Below the pieces are notes generated by a model that was given only the letters and a program-made list of their open reading frames with translations, did no database searches and was not told the DNA's origin. Below are positions 7,667-15,090 of a stretch of DNA of 42,373 nucleotides, piece after piece (within the stretch, counting starts at the first letter, position 1; every line of letters begins with the position of its first letter). A program made the translations under genes and the position numbers. Source of the stretch: Paludibacteraceae bacterium (GTDB taxonomy: Bacteria; Bacteroidota; Bacteroidia; Bacteroidales; Paludibacteraceae); assembly GCA_017450605.1 (NCBI GenBank), contig JAFSTG010000004.1:1-42373 (forward strand), given 5' to 3'.

Positions 7667-7927
7667 TCATTTCATGAGCGGGTTCGGGTTGCGCTTTGTT
7701 TTGCCCTGTGCGCGGGCTGCAAGCTCAGTAAACACAAGGCAATTCAAGCCGTAAACTTTCCAGTACTGCTCGTTATCTCCGGCGAGCTGAAGGGAAGTGT
7801 GCCCGGTGACGAAACTCCATGTGAGACATGATGGTTTGGCAGGATGAGAGGATGGACTCCAGCTGCTCTTCTGTGCAGCGAACGAGGATTTGTTGAAAAA
7901 AGAAGAAAGTGTAATTTGACTTATAGG
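7667..7927 (-). pseudogene. Coding-looking frame without a start codon
   Basis: Eighty-six sense codons run from just after TGA 7928-7930 to TGA 7667-7669. The C-terminal half looks like genuine protein: SHPAKPSCLTWSFVTG, then NEQYWKVYGLNCLVF, then a basic tail TKRNPNPLMK. There is no ATG, GTG or TTG until deep in the second half, so it is either the 3' remnant of a lost gene or a conserved repeat that happens to be open. The next in-frame segment after the stop also reads as membrane protein sequence. It ends directly at an intrinsic terminator. I recognise no named family. Confidence 0.35.
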
Positions 7928-7986
7928 TCAAATTGCAGGCTAAAAAAAGTTGATATAGTGTCAATAGTTTTCAGAAAAGGAGAAAC

Positions 7987-8037
7987 AAAACTCGTATAAT
8001 AAGTGTTAGAAAAACTAACACAAATTACACGAGTTTT
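7987..8037 (-). terminator. 51-base imperfect hairpin, probable terminator of the VTC/DUF4956 operon
   Basis: The outer arms AAAACTCGT-A-TAAT (7987-8000) and ATTA-C-ACGAGTTTT (8024-8037) pair with one mismatch. The inner arms GTGTTAG (8003-8009) and CTAACAC (8015-8021) pair perfectly around AAAAA, with AA/AA between. A/T runs on both flanks make it usable in both directions. It lies about 200 bases beyond the stop of the DUF2490 gene, the last gene of the minus-strand operon above it. Confidence 0.55.
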
Positions 8038-8240
8038 TTAGACGTTAAATGCAATTAACTCAACCTTTCCACATCAGATAATCATTCCGTTAAACGGCAG
8101 ACAAGAAATTAATGAATAATTAATTTTAATTCTTGTTTTTTGTACATGAACCGTAATGAATTAAATTTGTCATTAATTACCATTTATGATAATTTACGTA
8201 GGAAAGTTTAATTAACTCAACCGCAAATTAGCCGCTGCTT

Positions 8241-9041
8241 TTATTTTTTCCAATTGAATTTGTAGGCGACGCCGATGGTGGCGCTATGCTGGCGGATATC
8301 GAAGGCTGTTTTGACGGTGGAGCCTTCTTTGTTGGCATCGATGTCGATATCGCGGTTCCAATCGTAGCGGAGGTAGAAATTAAGCGAGTTGTTGGCATCG
8401 AGTTTCCATTTCAGTCCGACAGCAGCCTTAACGGCAGATATATAGTTACGACCGTTATTATAGTATTTCTGATAGTCGGTAGCATTGCAGGTGTGGATAA
8501 GTTCGGTCCACAGATACGGGGTAAGAGGCTGAGAGGCAGCTTTATATTGTAGTTGCAGGCGGTATCGCATATCCCATGCGTATGCAGGTTTCTCGTAAGT
8601 ATTTGGTTCGTCGGTGCGTATATTGAGCACTGCCCGTTCGCGCAGAGAGAGTGTGAAACGCTGGTGCATGCCGAGTTTCACCTGCTCGGTGAGTCCGAAA
8701 TAGACGCGGTGGCGGAGAATCTTGTTGACATCGGTGGTTGACCCTATCTTATTGGTTCGCACGCGCAGAGCGTAAGCGGCATGTGCATGCAGGTAGCCGC
8801 GTATGATATTAACATCGGTTTCGAAGTAGGTGTTAGACAGTCGTACTTCAGCAGTTGGCATGAGGTTGAAACGCAGTTCTTCACCGACGGAGAGAGTTAC
8901 GCGGTTGAGTTTGAAGTTGAAGTCGGCAGCCGTACGAATCTGCACAGCGGTGAGTGTAGAGTCTTGCAGCTGAGCATAATCGGTTGCGAGGAGGTGGAGA
9001 GGTAGCAGCATTGCTGCTATCAGATACCCTATTTTTTTCAT
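8241..9041 (-). CDS. Outer-membrane beta-barrel protein, DUF2490 type
   Basis: 266 aa from ATG 9041. A signal peptide (MKKIGYLIAAMLLPLHLLAT) is followed by alternating amphipathic beta strands typical of a small porin-like barrel, including RFTLSLRERAVLNI, WDMRYRLQLQYKAAS, LNFYLRYDWNRD and the terminal strand ATIGVAYKFNW, ending in aromatic-rich residues recognised by the BAM machinery. The layout, with RY-x-LQ and Y-x-W-x-E strands, fits DUF2490. It is the last gene of the beta-helix/YD/VTC/DUF4956 operon, 10 bases after the DUF4956 gene, and may be that system's outer-membrane component. Its function is unknown. Confidence 0.75.
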   Translation of the reverse strand: MKKIGYLIAAMLLPLHLLATDYAQLQDSTLTAVQIRTAADFNFKLNRVTLSVGEELRFNLMPTAEVRLSNTYFETDVNIIRGYLHAHAAYALRVRTNKIGSTTDVNKILRHRVYFGLTEQVKLGMHQRFTLSLRERAVLNIRTDEPNTYEKPAYAWDMRYRLQLQYKAASQPLTPYLWTELIHTCNATDYQKYYNNGRNYISAVKAAVGLKWKLDANNSLNFYLRYDWNRDIDIDANKEGSTVKTAFDIRQHSATIGVAYKFNWKK

Positions 9042-9051
9042 ACGCAGTAGT

Positions 9052-9801
9052 CTATTTAAACTTAGTTATCAAGTCGATAGTATTTGTTTCGCCTTTGCCG
9101 AGCGGGTACGTCATTTTTATGTATGCTACATCGCGAAGGAAGTCGATATGTCCTATTTCGAGGTCGAGCACTTTCAGTCCGGTGCGTGCTTCGAGGTCAG
9201 CAATGAGTTCCTGTCGGCGCTCAGGCACGATATTTTCTATTTTCTCGTAGAGTATGATTTTGGTTGAGGTGCGCCGGCGGTTGAACCATAGTTCGAAGGC
9301 AGCTGCAAGCACTATAAGCATAATGTTGGCAAAGAGCAGTTGGTGCCATGCCAGTTCGTCGGCTTTAAGCGAGAGTGAGTTGATAACCGACTGTGCGATA
9401 ATGATAAACAAGTAGGTCATTTCGCGGATAGGTACTGTCTCGGTGCGATAGCGTATCATGCCGAAGATAGCGAACAAACCGAGAACGAAGCCTGTTTGAA
9501 TATCGAGTATCTGCATGAGCCAAAGCAGCAGGAACATCGCACTTGAGAAGAGCATGAAGGTAACATAGTAGTCGCGACGACGGCTGACACGGTAGTAGAT
9601 AAAATAAATTATTATCCACGACATCACGAGATTGAACAGGAACATAAGCGGCAGCGTTATCAAGTTGTCGCTCAAACCGATAGCATCGGCTATGTTATGC
9701 ATGAGGTAGGATATACTATCGCTTCTGCCATATTGAGCAGCGATGGTAGGGTCGTAGTCGGTAAATTCCAACGTGGGATTGGCTAAATCTACTTGAGTCA
9801 T
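9052..9801 (-). CDS. DUF4956 family integral membrane protein
   Basis: 249 aa from ATG 9801. After about 45 N-terminal residues there are four to five membrane segments between residues 45 and 175, then a cytoplasmic domain of about 75 residues. The family hallmark FGLFAIF-x-MIRYRTE-x-x-PIREMTYLF is present nearly intact (LFAIFGMIRYRTETVPIREMTYLF region, about residues 110-135). DUF4956 proteins recur beside VTC-domain proteins in many bacteria, often with CotH-type or secreted proteins, which matches this locus. Only 4 bases separate it from the VTC gene. The biochemical role is unknown; export or control of the VTC product is an inference from gene pairing. Confidence 0.85.
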   Translation of the reverse strand: MTQVDLANPTLEFTDYDPTIAAQYGRSDSISYLMHNIADAIGLSDNLITLPLMFLFNLVMSWIIIYFIYYRVSRRRDYYVTFMLFSSAMFLLLWLMQILDIQTGFVLGLFAIFGMIRYRTETVPIREMTYLFIIIAQSVINSLSLKADELAWHQLLFANIMLIVLAAAFELWFNRRRTSTKIILYEKIENIVPERRQELIADLEARTGLKVLDLEIGHIDFLRDVAYIKMTYPLGKGETNTIDLITKFK

Positions 9802-9805
9802 AAAT

Positions 9806-10561
9806 TTATTGTATTAGTTTGTTGATACTACGTATTTTTTTCTTGAACCGGTTTTGTTTCACTTGGTGGTTGGTAAGTGCGGTACCGATGCAGTACTTAC
9901 TTATTTTGAGCGGTTTGACACGGAGTTGGTTCATTATTGAGAGCATCGGAGATGAGCAGTTGCCATCGCGTTTGAGTTCAACGATTACGAGTCCGGGCAA
10001 TGCTGTCTCATTGTCGTTTCGCAGGTTAGTCCACACAAGCGACATATCAATTGTCAGTCGTTCGGTTTTAAGGTGGTTGACAAGCGTGATACGACTGAAG
10101 CGTGTGCGTAGTGCCTGAGAGATCTGCTCGAGTGAATACCAGCTTTTCTGAGCTATGAAGTCTCGCATCTCGCCGGTAGCATTGTCGAGCGAGAGTGAGG
10201 GGATGGTCATACGTTTCTTTTTTGTTCTGCCCTTGTTGTTTTTTCGTTTTATCTCAAGGAAGTTGAGGTTGGAATCGACATATTGGCGAACCCGTATTTT
10301 TTGTCGCACGAGGTGCCGGTCGTGATGTCGGATATACATCTCGAGGTCAGGCGTATCGAAATAGATAGTGTCGTATTGGGCTATACGCTTGCCGTTTATC
10401 TCTTGTGCATAGTACTCGGCTTTAGCTAATTCGAGTAATTGCGGCAAAAGGGTGAGCGGCATAGCAAACTTAGTATCGACGCGGTTCATTAGTTTGACAC
10501 TCTCCATGTCGGCGAGTGTTATCGGCTCGAATGCTTGTAATATGTCGGCTATATCATCCAC
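9806..10561 (-). CDS. VTC domain protein (polyphosphate polymerase-type, CYTH-like tunnel fold)
   Basis: 251 aa from GTG 10561; the next in-frame ATG (10510) would cut into the conserved FEPITLADMESVKLMNRVDTKF start, so GTG is preferred. Conserved family segments include NRVDTKF, YDTIYFDTPDLEMY, the Arg/Lys-rich LVRQKIRVRQY, FLEIKRKNNKGRTKKKR, VIVELKRD and SKYCIGT. These basic residues and the two Glu (LEIK, VELK) line the nucleotide/phosphate tunnel in yeast Vtc4, which makes polyphosphate from ATP. The protein is soluble and presumably sits at the membrane with DUF4956. The product here could be polyphosphate or another triphosphate-derived compound. It is fourth from the 3' end in evidence but third in the five-gene minus-strand operon. 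Confidence 0.85.
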   Translation of the reverse strand: MDDIADILQAFEPITLADMESVKLMNRVDTKFAMPLTLLPQLLELAKAEYYAQEINGKRIAQYDTIYFDTPDLEMYIRHHDRHLVRQKIRVRQYVDSNLNFLEIKRKNNKGRTKKKRMTIPSLSLDNATGEMRDFIAQKSWYSLEQISQALRTRFSRITLVNHLKTERLTIDMSLVWTNLRNDNETALPGLVIVELKRDGNCSSPMLSIMNQLRVKPLKISKYCIGTALTNHQVKQNRFKKKIRSINKLIQ

Positions 10562-10600
10562 AATATTATTGTTTGAAATGCACCATGTATGCAGATCGGA

Positions 10601-11047
10601 TTAGTCGCTGAAAGCGTATTCGAAGACTTTGACAGAGAAAAGTTTGCCGTTGGGGAGATAATTGTATTGTTTAGCCTTAGTGCCGTCGGCATTATACTCA
10701 TAGCGTTTGATACGTGAAGGTTTGTTTTTGTCGTTATATTCAACCTCTTCGGCTATCAGTCCGTTGGCTGCATATTTATACGTTACGCGCCAGCGCTGAC
10801 CATACGAGGCATACTCTGTCTCTTCGATTTTGCGTCCCTCACTATCATAGACGGTAACTCGGTCGAGCCAACGTGTTTTTGTTTTGTCGTCGGTATTCCA
10901 TTCTTTGACTGTCAGGTTTTTACGCTTGGCACGTTTAGCCAAGGTTTCGGGAGAGACCGATATATCTTCTTGCGCTACTTGCTGTGAAAAACAGGTTGCA
11001 GGAGCTGCCAAAAAGATGGCAAACAACAGGATTATTGTATTTTTCAT
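10601..11047 (-). CDS. Small exported protein with YD/MORN-like repeats
   Basis: 148 aa from ATG 11047. The signal peptide MKNTIILLFAIFLAAPATCFS is followed by a short linker and repeated beta hairpins with aromatic-Asp-Gly turns: VTVYDSEGRKIEETEYASYG, VTYKYAANGLIAEEVEYND, and RYEYNADGTKAKQYNYLPNG. These resemble YD/RHS-type or MORN-type repeats that form an elongated beta sheet. It lies between the secreted beta-helix lipoprotein and the VTC gene (39-base gap), so it is a predicted extracytoplasmic member of the same system. No enzymatic motif is seen. Confidence 0.65.
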   Translation of the reverse strand: MKNTIILLFAIFLAAPATCFSQQVAQEDISVSPETLAKRAKRKNLTVKEWNTDDKTKTRWLDRVTVYDSEGRKIEETEYASYGQRWRVTYKYAANGLIAEEVEYNDKNKPSRIKRYEYNADGTKAKQYNYLPNGKLFSVKVFEYAFSD

Positions 11048-11063
11048 AAGAAAAGGATTTTTA

Positions 11064-11129
11064 ATGCTTTAATGATTTAATGATTCAATGATTCAATGAT
11101 TTAATGATTCAATGTTTCAATGATTTAAT
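11064..11129. repeat. 8-base tandem repeat ATGATTYA, about eight copies
   Basis: Between the stop of the beta-helix lipoprotein gene and the start of the YD gene the sequence is ATGCTTTA followed by about seven copies of ATGATTTA/ATGATTCA/ATGTTTCA. Copies differ at one or two positions. It is one of several short-word repeats that fill intergenic gaps in this window. Confidence 0.9.
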
Positions 11130-11130
11130 G

Positions 11131-12588
11131 CTACCATGGTCTGCCGCCACCGCCACCTTGACCGCCGGGTCCTCCGCCATTCGACGAGCCGTATTGTTGG
11201 GCGCTGACTGAGGTAGTAGAAGAGCCGTTGGAGAGTGTGTAGGAGGTGCCGGAGGAGAGACCTTCGCATGTAATCAGCACAGAAGAGCCGCCGTTCATAC
11301 CTCCATGTCCGCCCCACCCTGATGACTGAGATGACGAGTTATATGCTGCGGGAATGGTGAACGATGCCAACGAAGTAGTTCCGCTTGACAGCGAGACGGT
11401 ATTACCTGCGCTGACTGACAGTGAGCCCGTAACATAGGGCTGGGTGGACTGCGATGATGAAGGAGTAGAGTTGCCTCCGCCTACAGCGAGCAAAGCACCG
11501 CCGGTGAAGTAAACGCTGTAGTTCTGTTCTTCGTTGGCATCTAATCCACATTCGGGTGATGACGTACCAAACGCCATGGTTGTACCACCTTTGATATATA
11601 GATTGCCGTTAGCATCGAGTCCGTCGTTGCCTGTGGAGATAGCGGTTATTGTCCCACCTGAGATATTCATGTGGCTGCCGGAATTGATAGCGTCGTCGTA
11701 GGCAAGTACATAGACTGTGCCGCCGCTTATATTGAGTACAGCCTTACTCTCTATACCTTCCGACTCACGTCCGGGAGTGGTAACACTGACTGTCCCGCCA
11801 GTTATTTCGAGGTTGCCATACGCCTTTATGCCTTTAGCGCTGGTACCTGTGGTAGTAACGGTGAGGTTTCCATCGGTCATTATGAAATAGTCTTCGTCAA
11901 CCTGCACACCATCATCTACGGCTTTGATGGTTATGTCGCCACCGTTGATTATCACGGCATCGTTGGTATGAATGCCATCGTTGACATTGGAGGTGATATT
12001 GAGTGTTGATGAGAAAATACGGATGTAGTCGTCGGAAGCAAAGGCATGCTTGTTGTTACCCGTGATAGAGAGTGAGCCATCGCCGCTAACAAGCACCTGA
12101 CCCTCAGAGAAAAATGCGCCTTTCTGGTCTTCGGAGTTCAACTCGTCGTTATATCCCTTAGTATCGGCAAGGCTGTTTGTACCTAAAACGACGACATAAC
12201 ACGACTTGGTGCATTGGTTGTTGATAGCAGGACCATCGCTGCAAGTAAGAGTCAGACCACTAAGCGACATTTTATATTTATAATCGCTATAGATTTTGAA
12301 CTGCCCTGTTCCGCTGCCAGAGAGTACATACTCTACATATTTAACAGTTGAAGTAACTGTAACATAGCCATTAGAGTTAGTTATCTCTACTCCGTCAACA
12401 TTTCCTTCGATAGTTGCAGAAGCACCATCCCAAACAATAGATATTTGTGTATTCCATGTTTGAGAAGCGACATAATCGTCTTCGGAATCGGCATAATCGG
12501 TTGTAGAGGAAGGCGTTTCAACCGTAGCGTTATTACATGCTGTTACCAAGGGCAGCAAAAACACAAAAAATAATTTCTTAAGTTTCAT
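11131..12588 (-). CDS. Cthe_2159-type beta-helix (carbohydrate-binding DUF4353) lipoprotein
   Basis: 485 aa from ATG 12588 (a TTG three codons upstream is unlikely). The signal peptide ends in a lipobox (LVTAC, Cys18). Residues of about 30-400 are a right-handed beta-helix of the Cthe_2159 type, with rungs such as GLTLTCSDGPAINNQ, NKHAFASDDYIRI, DGIHTNDAVIINGGDITI, DDGVQVDEDY and GNDGLDANGNLYIKGG; the repeated D-D/N-D-G motifs suggest calcium binding. Founding members bind acidic polysaccharides such as polygalacturonate. The last about 80 residues are Ser/Gly-rich and end GGGGRPW. First gene of the five-gene operon, with a consensus promoter 73 bases upstream. It is likely surface-exposed. 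Confidence 0.82.
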   Translation of the reverse strand: MKLKKLFFVFLLPLVTACNNATVETPSSTTDYADSEDDYVASQTWNTQISIVWDGASATIEGNVDGVEITNSNGYVTVTSTVKYVEYVLSGSGTGQFKIYSDYKYKMSLSGLTLTCSDGPAINNQCTKSCYVVVLGTNSLADTKGYNDELNSEDQKGAFFSEGQVLVSGDGSLSITGNNKHAFASDDYIRIFSSTLNITSNVNDGIHTNDAVIINGGDITIKAVDDGVQVDEDYFIMTDGNLTVTTTGTSAKGIKAYGNLEITGGTVSVTTPGRESEGIESKAVLNISGGTVYVLAYDDAINSGSHMNISGGTITAISTGNDGLDANGNLYIKGGTTMAFGTSSPECGLDANEEQNYSVYFTGGALLAVGGGNSTPSSSQSTQPYVTGSLSVSAGNTVSLSSGTTSLASFTIPAAYNSSSQSSGWGGHGGMNGGSSVLITCEGLSSGTSYTLSNGSSTTSVSAQQYGSSNGGGPGGQGGGGGRPW

Positions 12589-12660
12589 ACTATGCAAAAT
12601 TTATACACTTTTTTGTCATCGGAGAAACAAAAGTCGTACCAGACTTAACAAAAAAGCGTG

Positions 12661-12690
12661 CAAAATTATTTAATTATGGCTAAAATGCAA
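12661..12690 (-). promoter_or_regulatory. Sigma-A promoter of the beta-helix/YD/VTC/DUF4956/DUF2490 operon
   Basis: Minus strand: TTG (12688-12690), 19-base spacer, TAATTTTG (12661-12668), giving a leader of roughly 65 bases. No other good promoter is seen within the five genes, so one transcript to the hairpin at 7987-8037 is likely. Confidence 0.65.
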
Positions 12691-12818
12691 TATAATTACG
12701 CCCAAAAAAGCATAATTATACAACTTAATAAGGAATATTGCAAAGTTGAAAGAAGGAAGAAAAAGAAATTCACACAGATTGCACAGATTGCTCTGATGAA
12801 ACGGATTTAAAATTTTTT

Positions 12819-12929
12819 AATGGTGAGTTTTTTTAATGGTGATGCTACGCTTAATGGTGAAATTTTTAAATGGTGAAAATGGTGAAAATGGTGAAAATAT
12901 AGAATGGTGAAAATATAGAATGGTGAAAG
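12819..12929. repeat. AATGGTGAA-type tandem repeat
   Basis: AATGGTGA occurs eight times within about 110 bases. Three copies are in direct 9-base tandem (AATGGTGAA, 12869-12896), and two are in a 17-base unit that includes AATATAG. Spacing is otherwise irregular. There are no unique spacers of constant length, so this is not CRISPR. Confidence 0.85.
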
Positions 12930-12966
12930 TACAAAGTTCGTACTATTAGTTTGCAAAATAAACAAC

Positions 12967-13070
12967 TTAAAAAATCAATATAACGGAATATACAACAACA
13001 CGTTAGTTAGACTTTGTTCCTATCATCTTCCTGTCATGTTCCTGTCATGTTCCTGTCATGTTCCTGTCAT
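12967..13070. repeat. Dispersed intergenic element, copy 1, ending in an 11-base CCTGTCATG array
   Basis: An A-rich left part (TTAAAAAATCAATATAA, then ACAACAACACGTTAGTTAGACTT) leads into five 11-base units from 13017 to 13070: a degenerate TTCCTATCATC followed by four TTCCTGTCATG-type copies. A second copy with the same left part and a three-unit array lies at about 31268-31350, in the same orientation. Confidence 0.8.
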
Positions 13071-13203
13071 TGACTCTCTTTTACTCGTTGAGGATGGCAC
13101 GATTTCACCCTCATTTAAAGGCAAAAAAACAATTCAAAAATGATGAAAATTCTAAAATAAAAATGAAGAAAACTCTAAAATAAATTCAAACGCCCGATTT
13201 GGG

Positions 13204-14070
13204 TTAAATAAGTTTAGAGAGGTTGTCGTAATAAGTAGGAGAGACAGGGATAGGAGGCATGCCGGCAACGTCGAGCTGAGCTATAATTATACCCTCTTTT
13301 TCGCGACGAAGTGCGCGTACATGACGAGGGTTTACGTAATAGGAGCGCTGGCAACGTATTATGCCATAGCCGGCAAGCATATCTTCGATAGAACGCATGG
13401 AAGTACGCAGCAAATACTCCTTAACAACATTGTCGGCTACATAATGGATATTGACGTAATTCTCTTTTGCCTCGATATATAGAAGGGCATCGGCAGCAAC
13501 CACAACCTTCAGTTTACCTACCTGATCGGTAAAGCGTATGAGCGAACTTTCGTCGGCAGGAATATCTAACTGCTTACCATAATGGTAATAGAGAATCGAC
13601 AGAAAAGCAAAAGGATAAGAAAGGATAAGCAGCAAACTGCCGAGCGACTTACCTGCAGCCTCGAAGTAAGGATACTCGCCGACTGAGATAAGCGACATAT
13701 ACATGCCTACGAAAAGTGAAAGGACTAACATCTCAACTAACCACCACGTTATATACCAAAAGAATGAATGTGGCACCCTGCCGCGAAAAATGTAAAACAG
13801 CGTACGAGATAGCGCGGTAACAAACAGCACTATACACGTAACCATTGTAATATTGAAATAGAACATGTCGCGGCTTGTTGCGATAAAAGCAGATATCGAC
13901 TCAGGCTCATAGAGAAGCACAAAGCCGAGAAAGAACAATGGTTCGACGATAAAGAACACCAACTGAGTGGTGTATTTATAAAAAACTGAAGGAAGCGACT
14001 GCATAAACGAGTTTTTTTTAATCACATCAAGTGATGTTACCAATTCAGAAAGCAGCAAATTTCGTACCAT
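13204..14070 (-). CDS. LytTR-family regulator with N-terminal membrane domain
   Basis: 288 aa from ATG 14070; a TTG at 14091 lies inside a repeated regulatory site and is less likely. Four membrane segments fall between about residues 30 and 165 (LVFFIVEPLFFLGFVLLY, FNITMVTCIVLFVTAL, WWLVEMLVLSLFVGMY, LLLILSYPFAFLSIL). They are followed by a LytTR DNA-binding domain at about 190-288, with ALLYIEAKENYVNIHY, LLRTSMRSIEDML and RCQRSYYVNPRHV. This is a one-component membrane sensor/regulator type. Two copies of GATTTAGTCAA lie just upstream of its start and may be its own operator. The neighbouring SGNH gene is divergent, so the regulator may control both. Confidence 0.82.
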   Translation of the reverse strand: MVRNLLLSELVTSLDVIKKNSFMQSLPSVFYKYTTQLVFFIVEPLFFLGFVLLYEPESISAFIATSRDMFYFNITMVTCIVLFVTALSRTLFYIFRGRVPHSFFWYITWWLVEMLVLSLFVGMYMSLISVGEYPYFEAAGKSLGSLLLILSYPFAFLSILYYHYGKQLDIPADESSLIRFTDQVGKLKVVVAADALLYIEAKENYVNIHYVADNVVKEYLLRTSMRSIEDMLAGYGIIRCQRSYYVNPRHVRALRREKEGIIIAQLDVAGMPPIPVSPTYYDNLSKLI

Positions 14071-14077
14071 TATTTGC

Positions 14078-14108
14078 GATTTAGTCAACAAAAAGCAGAT
14101 TTAGTCAA
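14078..14108. promoter_or_regulatory. Direct repeat GATTTAGTCAA x2, candidate LytTR binding site
   Basis: GATTTAGTCAA occurs at 14078-14088 and 14098-14108, with a 20-base start-to-start spacing (two helical turns). It lies in the divergent region between the LytTR regulator and the SGNH gene. LytTR proteins bind paired direct repeats about two turns apart, so this is a plausible autoregulatory operator. A second pair, TTGTCACAT at 14122-14130 and 14135-14143, lies next to it. Confidence 0.4.
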
Positions 14109-14133
14109 AAATTCGGCTGTATTGTCACATTTA

Positions 14134-14165
14134 TTTGTCACATGAAACGGGCAGTTGTAATTTTG
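14134..14165 (+). promoter_or_regulatory. Sigma-A promoter of the SGNH hydrolase gene
   Basis: TTTG (14134-14137), 20-base spacer, TAATTTTG (14158-14165): an exact consensus match. It gives a leader of about 110 bases to ATG 14284. The -33 box overlaps a TTGTCACAT repeat copy. Confidence 0.7.
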
Positions 14166-14283
14166 CGGCAGAAAAAGCGGAGAGAGCTTAGAGGATTTAG
14201 ATGCTTAAGATGCTTTAGATATTTTAGAAAGAATATTAAGGAACTTATATATAACTTGAAACTTATAAAAAACTTGAAAAGAT

Positions 14284-14994
14284 ATGAAAAGCGAAAGAAC
14301 AACAATGCTTGGTTTTGGCGATTCGATATTGAAGAATATCGTCGTAAACAAAACCAACGACAACTACAGATATGTAGTGTCGGATTTCGACATCAGCGAA
14401 CATCTGTTCAGGCAAATGAACATTCACGTTGTTAATTATGGTAAGATGGGATGCACCATCAGTATCGGCGAGCAGATAGTAGAATCGCATCTGAGCGACA
14501 TCAAGCCAAAGAGCATAGCACTGCTTGAATACGGAGGTAACGACAGCAACTACAACTGGATAGACATAGCTCGCGAGCCGGAAGTTGACCATACGCCAAT
14601 AACTCCACTAAAGAATTTCAGCGAGACATACAAAAAGATAATCAACGAGATATCTAACACAGGGTCGATACCTATTGTACTATCGCTTCCGCCTATCGAC
14701 TCGGAGCGCTGCTATCAGTATCTGACGCGTAAGATGAACGATAATCAGAAAAAGAACGTCAAGCATTGGCTTAACAACAACATCTCGACAATCAATTACG
14801 GACACGAATTGTATAATCTTGAGACCCTAAAGATTGCACAACAGATGCTTGTTCCGTGGATAGACATTACTTCAATATTCCTCTCACACCGCAACTACAC
14901 CGATTATATTTGTGATGACGGTCTGCATCCGAATGCGAAAGGGCAAGAGCTGATTGCTAATGCGATAATAAAGAAACTGAGAGTGGCTGTCTGA
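14284..14994 (+). CDS. SGNH/GDSL-family hydrolase
   Basis: 236 aa from ATG 14284. All SGNH blocks are present: GFGDSI with nucleophile Ser14 (block I), NYGKMGCT (block II Gly), EYGGNDSNYNW (block III Asn) and DDGLHPNAKG with Asp212 and His215 (block V). No signal peptide is seen, so it is probably a cytoplasmic esterase, lipase or deacetylase of the TesA/rhamnogalacturonan-acetylesterase superfamily; the substrate is unknown. It has its own promoter and ends inside a perfect terminator hairpin whose three-base loop is the TGA stop. The divergent LytTR gene may control it. Confidence 0.85.
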   Translation: MKSERTTMLGFGDSILKNIVVNKTNDNYRYVVSDFDISEHLFRQMNIHVVNYGKMGCTISIGEQIVESHLSDIKPKSIALLEYGGNDSNYNWIDIAREPEVDHTPITPLKNFSETYKKIINEISNTGSIPIVLSLPPIDSERCYQYLTRKMNDNQKKNVKHWLNNNISTINYGHELYNLETLKIAQQMLVPWIDITSIFLSHRNYTDYICDDGLHPNAKGQELIANAIIKKLRVAV

Positions 14995-15011
14995 GACAGC
15001 CACTCTTTTTT
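14981..15011 (+). terminator. Intrinsic terminator with the TGA stop codon as its loop
   Basis: A perfect 11-bp stem, GAGTGGCTGTC (14981-14991) with GACAGCCACTC (14995-15005), has the three-base loop TGA (14992-14994), which is the stop of the SGNH gene. A run of six T follows. Ribosomes terminating at this codon would sit on the hairpin. Confidence 0.9.
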
Positions 15012-15052
15012 ATTACTATTGCTTTAGCAGGCAACAGGTTACATTGAGATGT

Positions 15053-15087
15053 GCTTGAAACTTATCACTTGAGACTTGCAACTTGCT
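15053..15087. repeat. Degenerate 7-base tandem repeat ACTTNNN
   Basis: Five 7-base units follow each other: GCTTGAA, ACTTATC, ACTTGAG, ACTTGCA, ACTTGCT. The first four bases are nearly constant and the last three vary. It lies just before the stop of the MscS gene. Confidence 0.6.
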
Positions 15088-15090
15088 ACC

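Larger units (their letters stand above)
7285..8240. other. 956-base gap with decayed or non-coding content
   Basis: There is no convincing complete gene between the LytTR operon and the DUF2490 gene. The gap contains the LytTR promoter, a 26-codon hydrophobic reading frame (7532-7612), a strong minus-strand terminator (7637-7663), a start-less coding-looking frame (7667-7927), and a 51-base imperfect hairpin (7987-8037). About 8040-8240 is A/T-rich without further structure that I can support. The 63-aa frame at 7773-7964 overlaps the start-less frame and looks less protein-like. Confidence 0.6.
12598..13203. other. 606-base gap rich in repeats, no gene seen
   Basis: The gap holds the operon promoter (12661-12690), a CACAGATTGCACAGATTG-type word pair (about 12774-12790), the AATGGTGAA repeat tract (12819-12929), the dispersed element ending in the CCTGTCATG array (12967-13070), and a pair of about 23-base near-identical copies of AAAATGAtGAAAAtTCTAAAATAA (about 13137-13184). 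No coding frame or promoter for the flanking LytTR gene is found here. Confidence 0.7.

Noticed and set aside
7773-7964. 63-aa minus-strand frame
   Set aside because: It overlaps the more protein-like start-less frame in another register and resembles no protein type.
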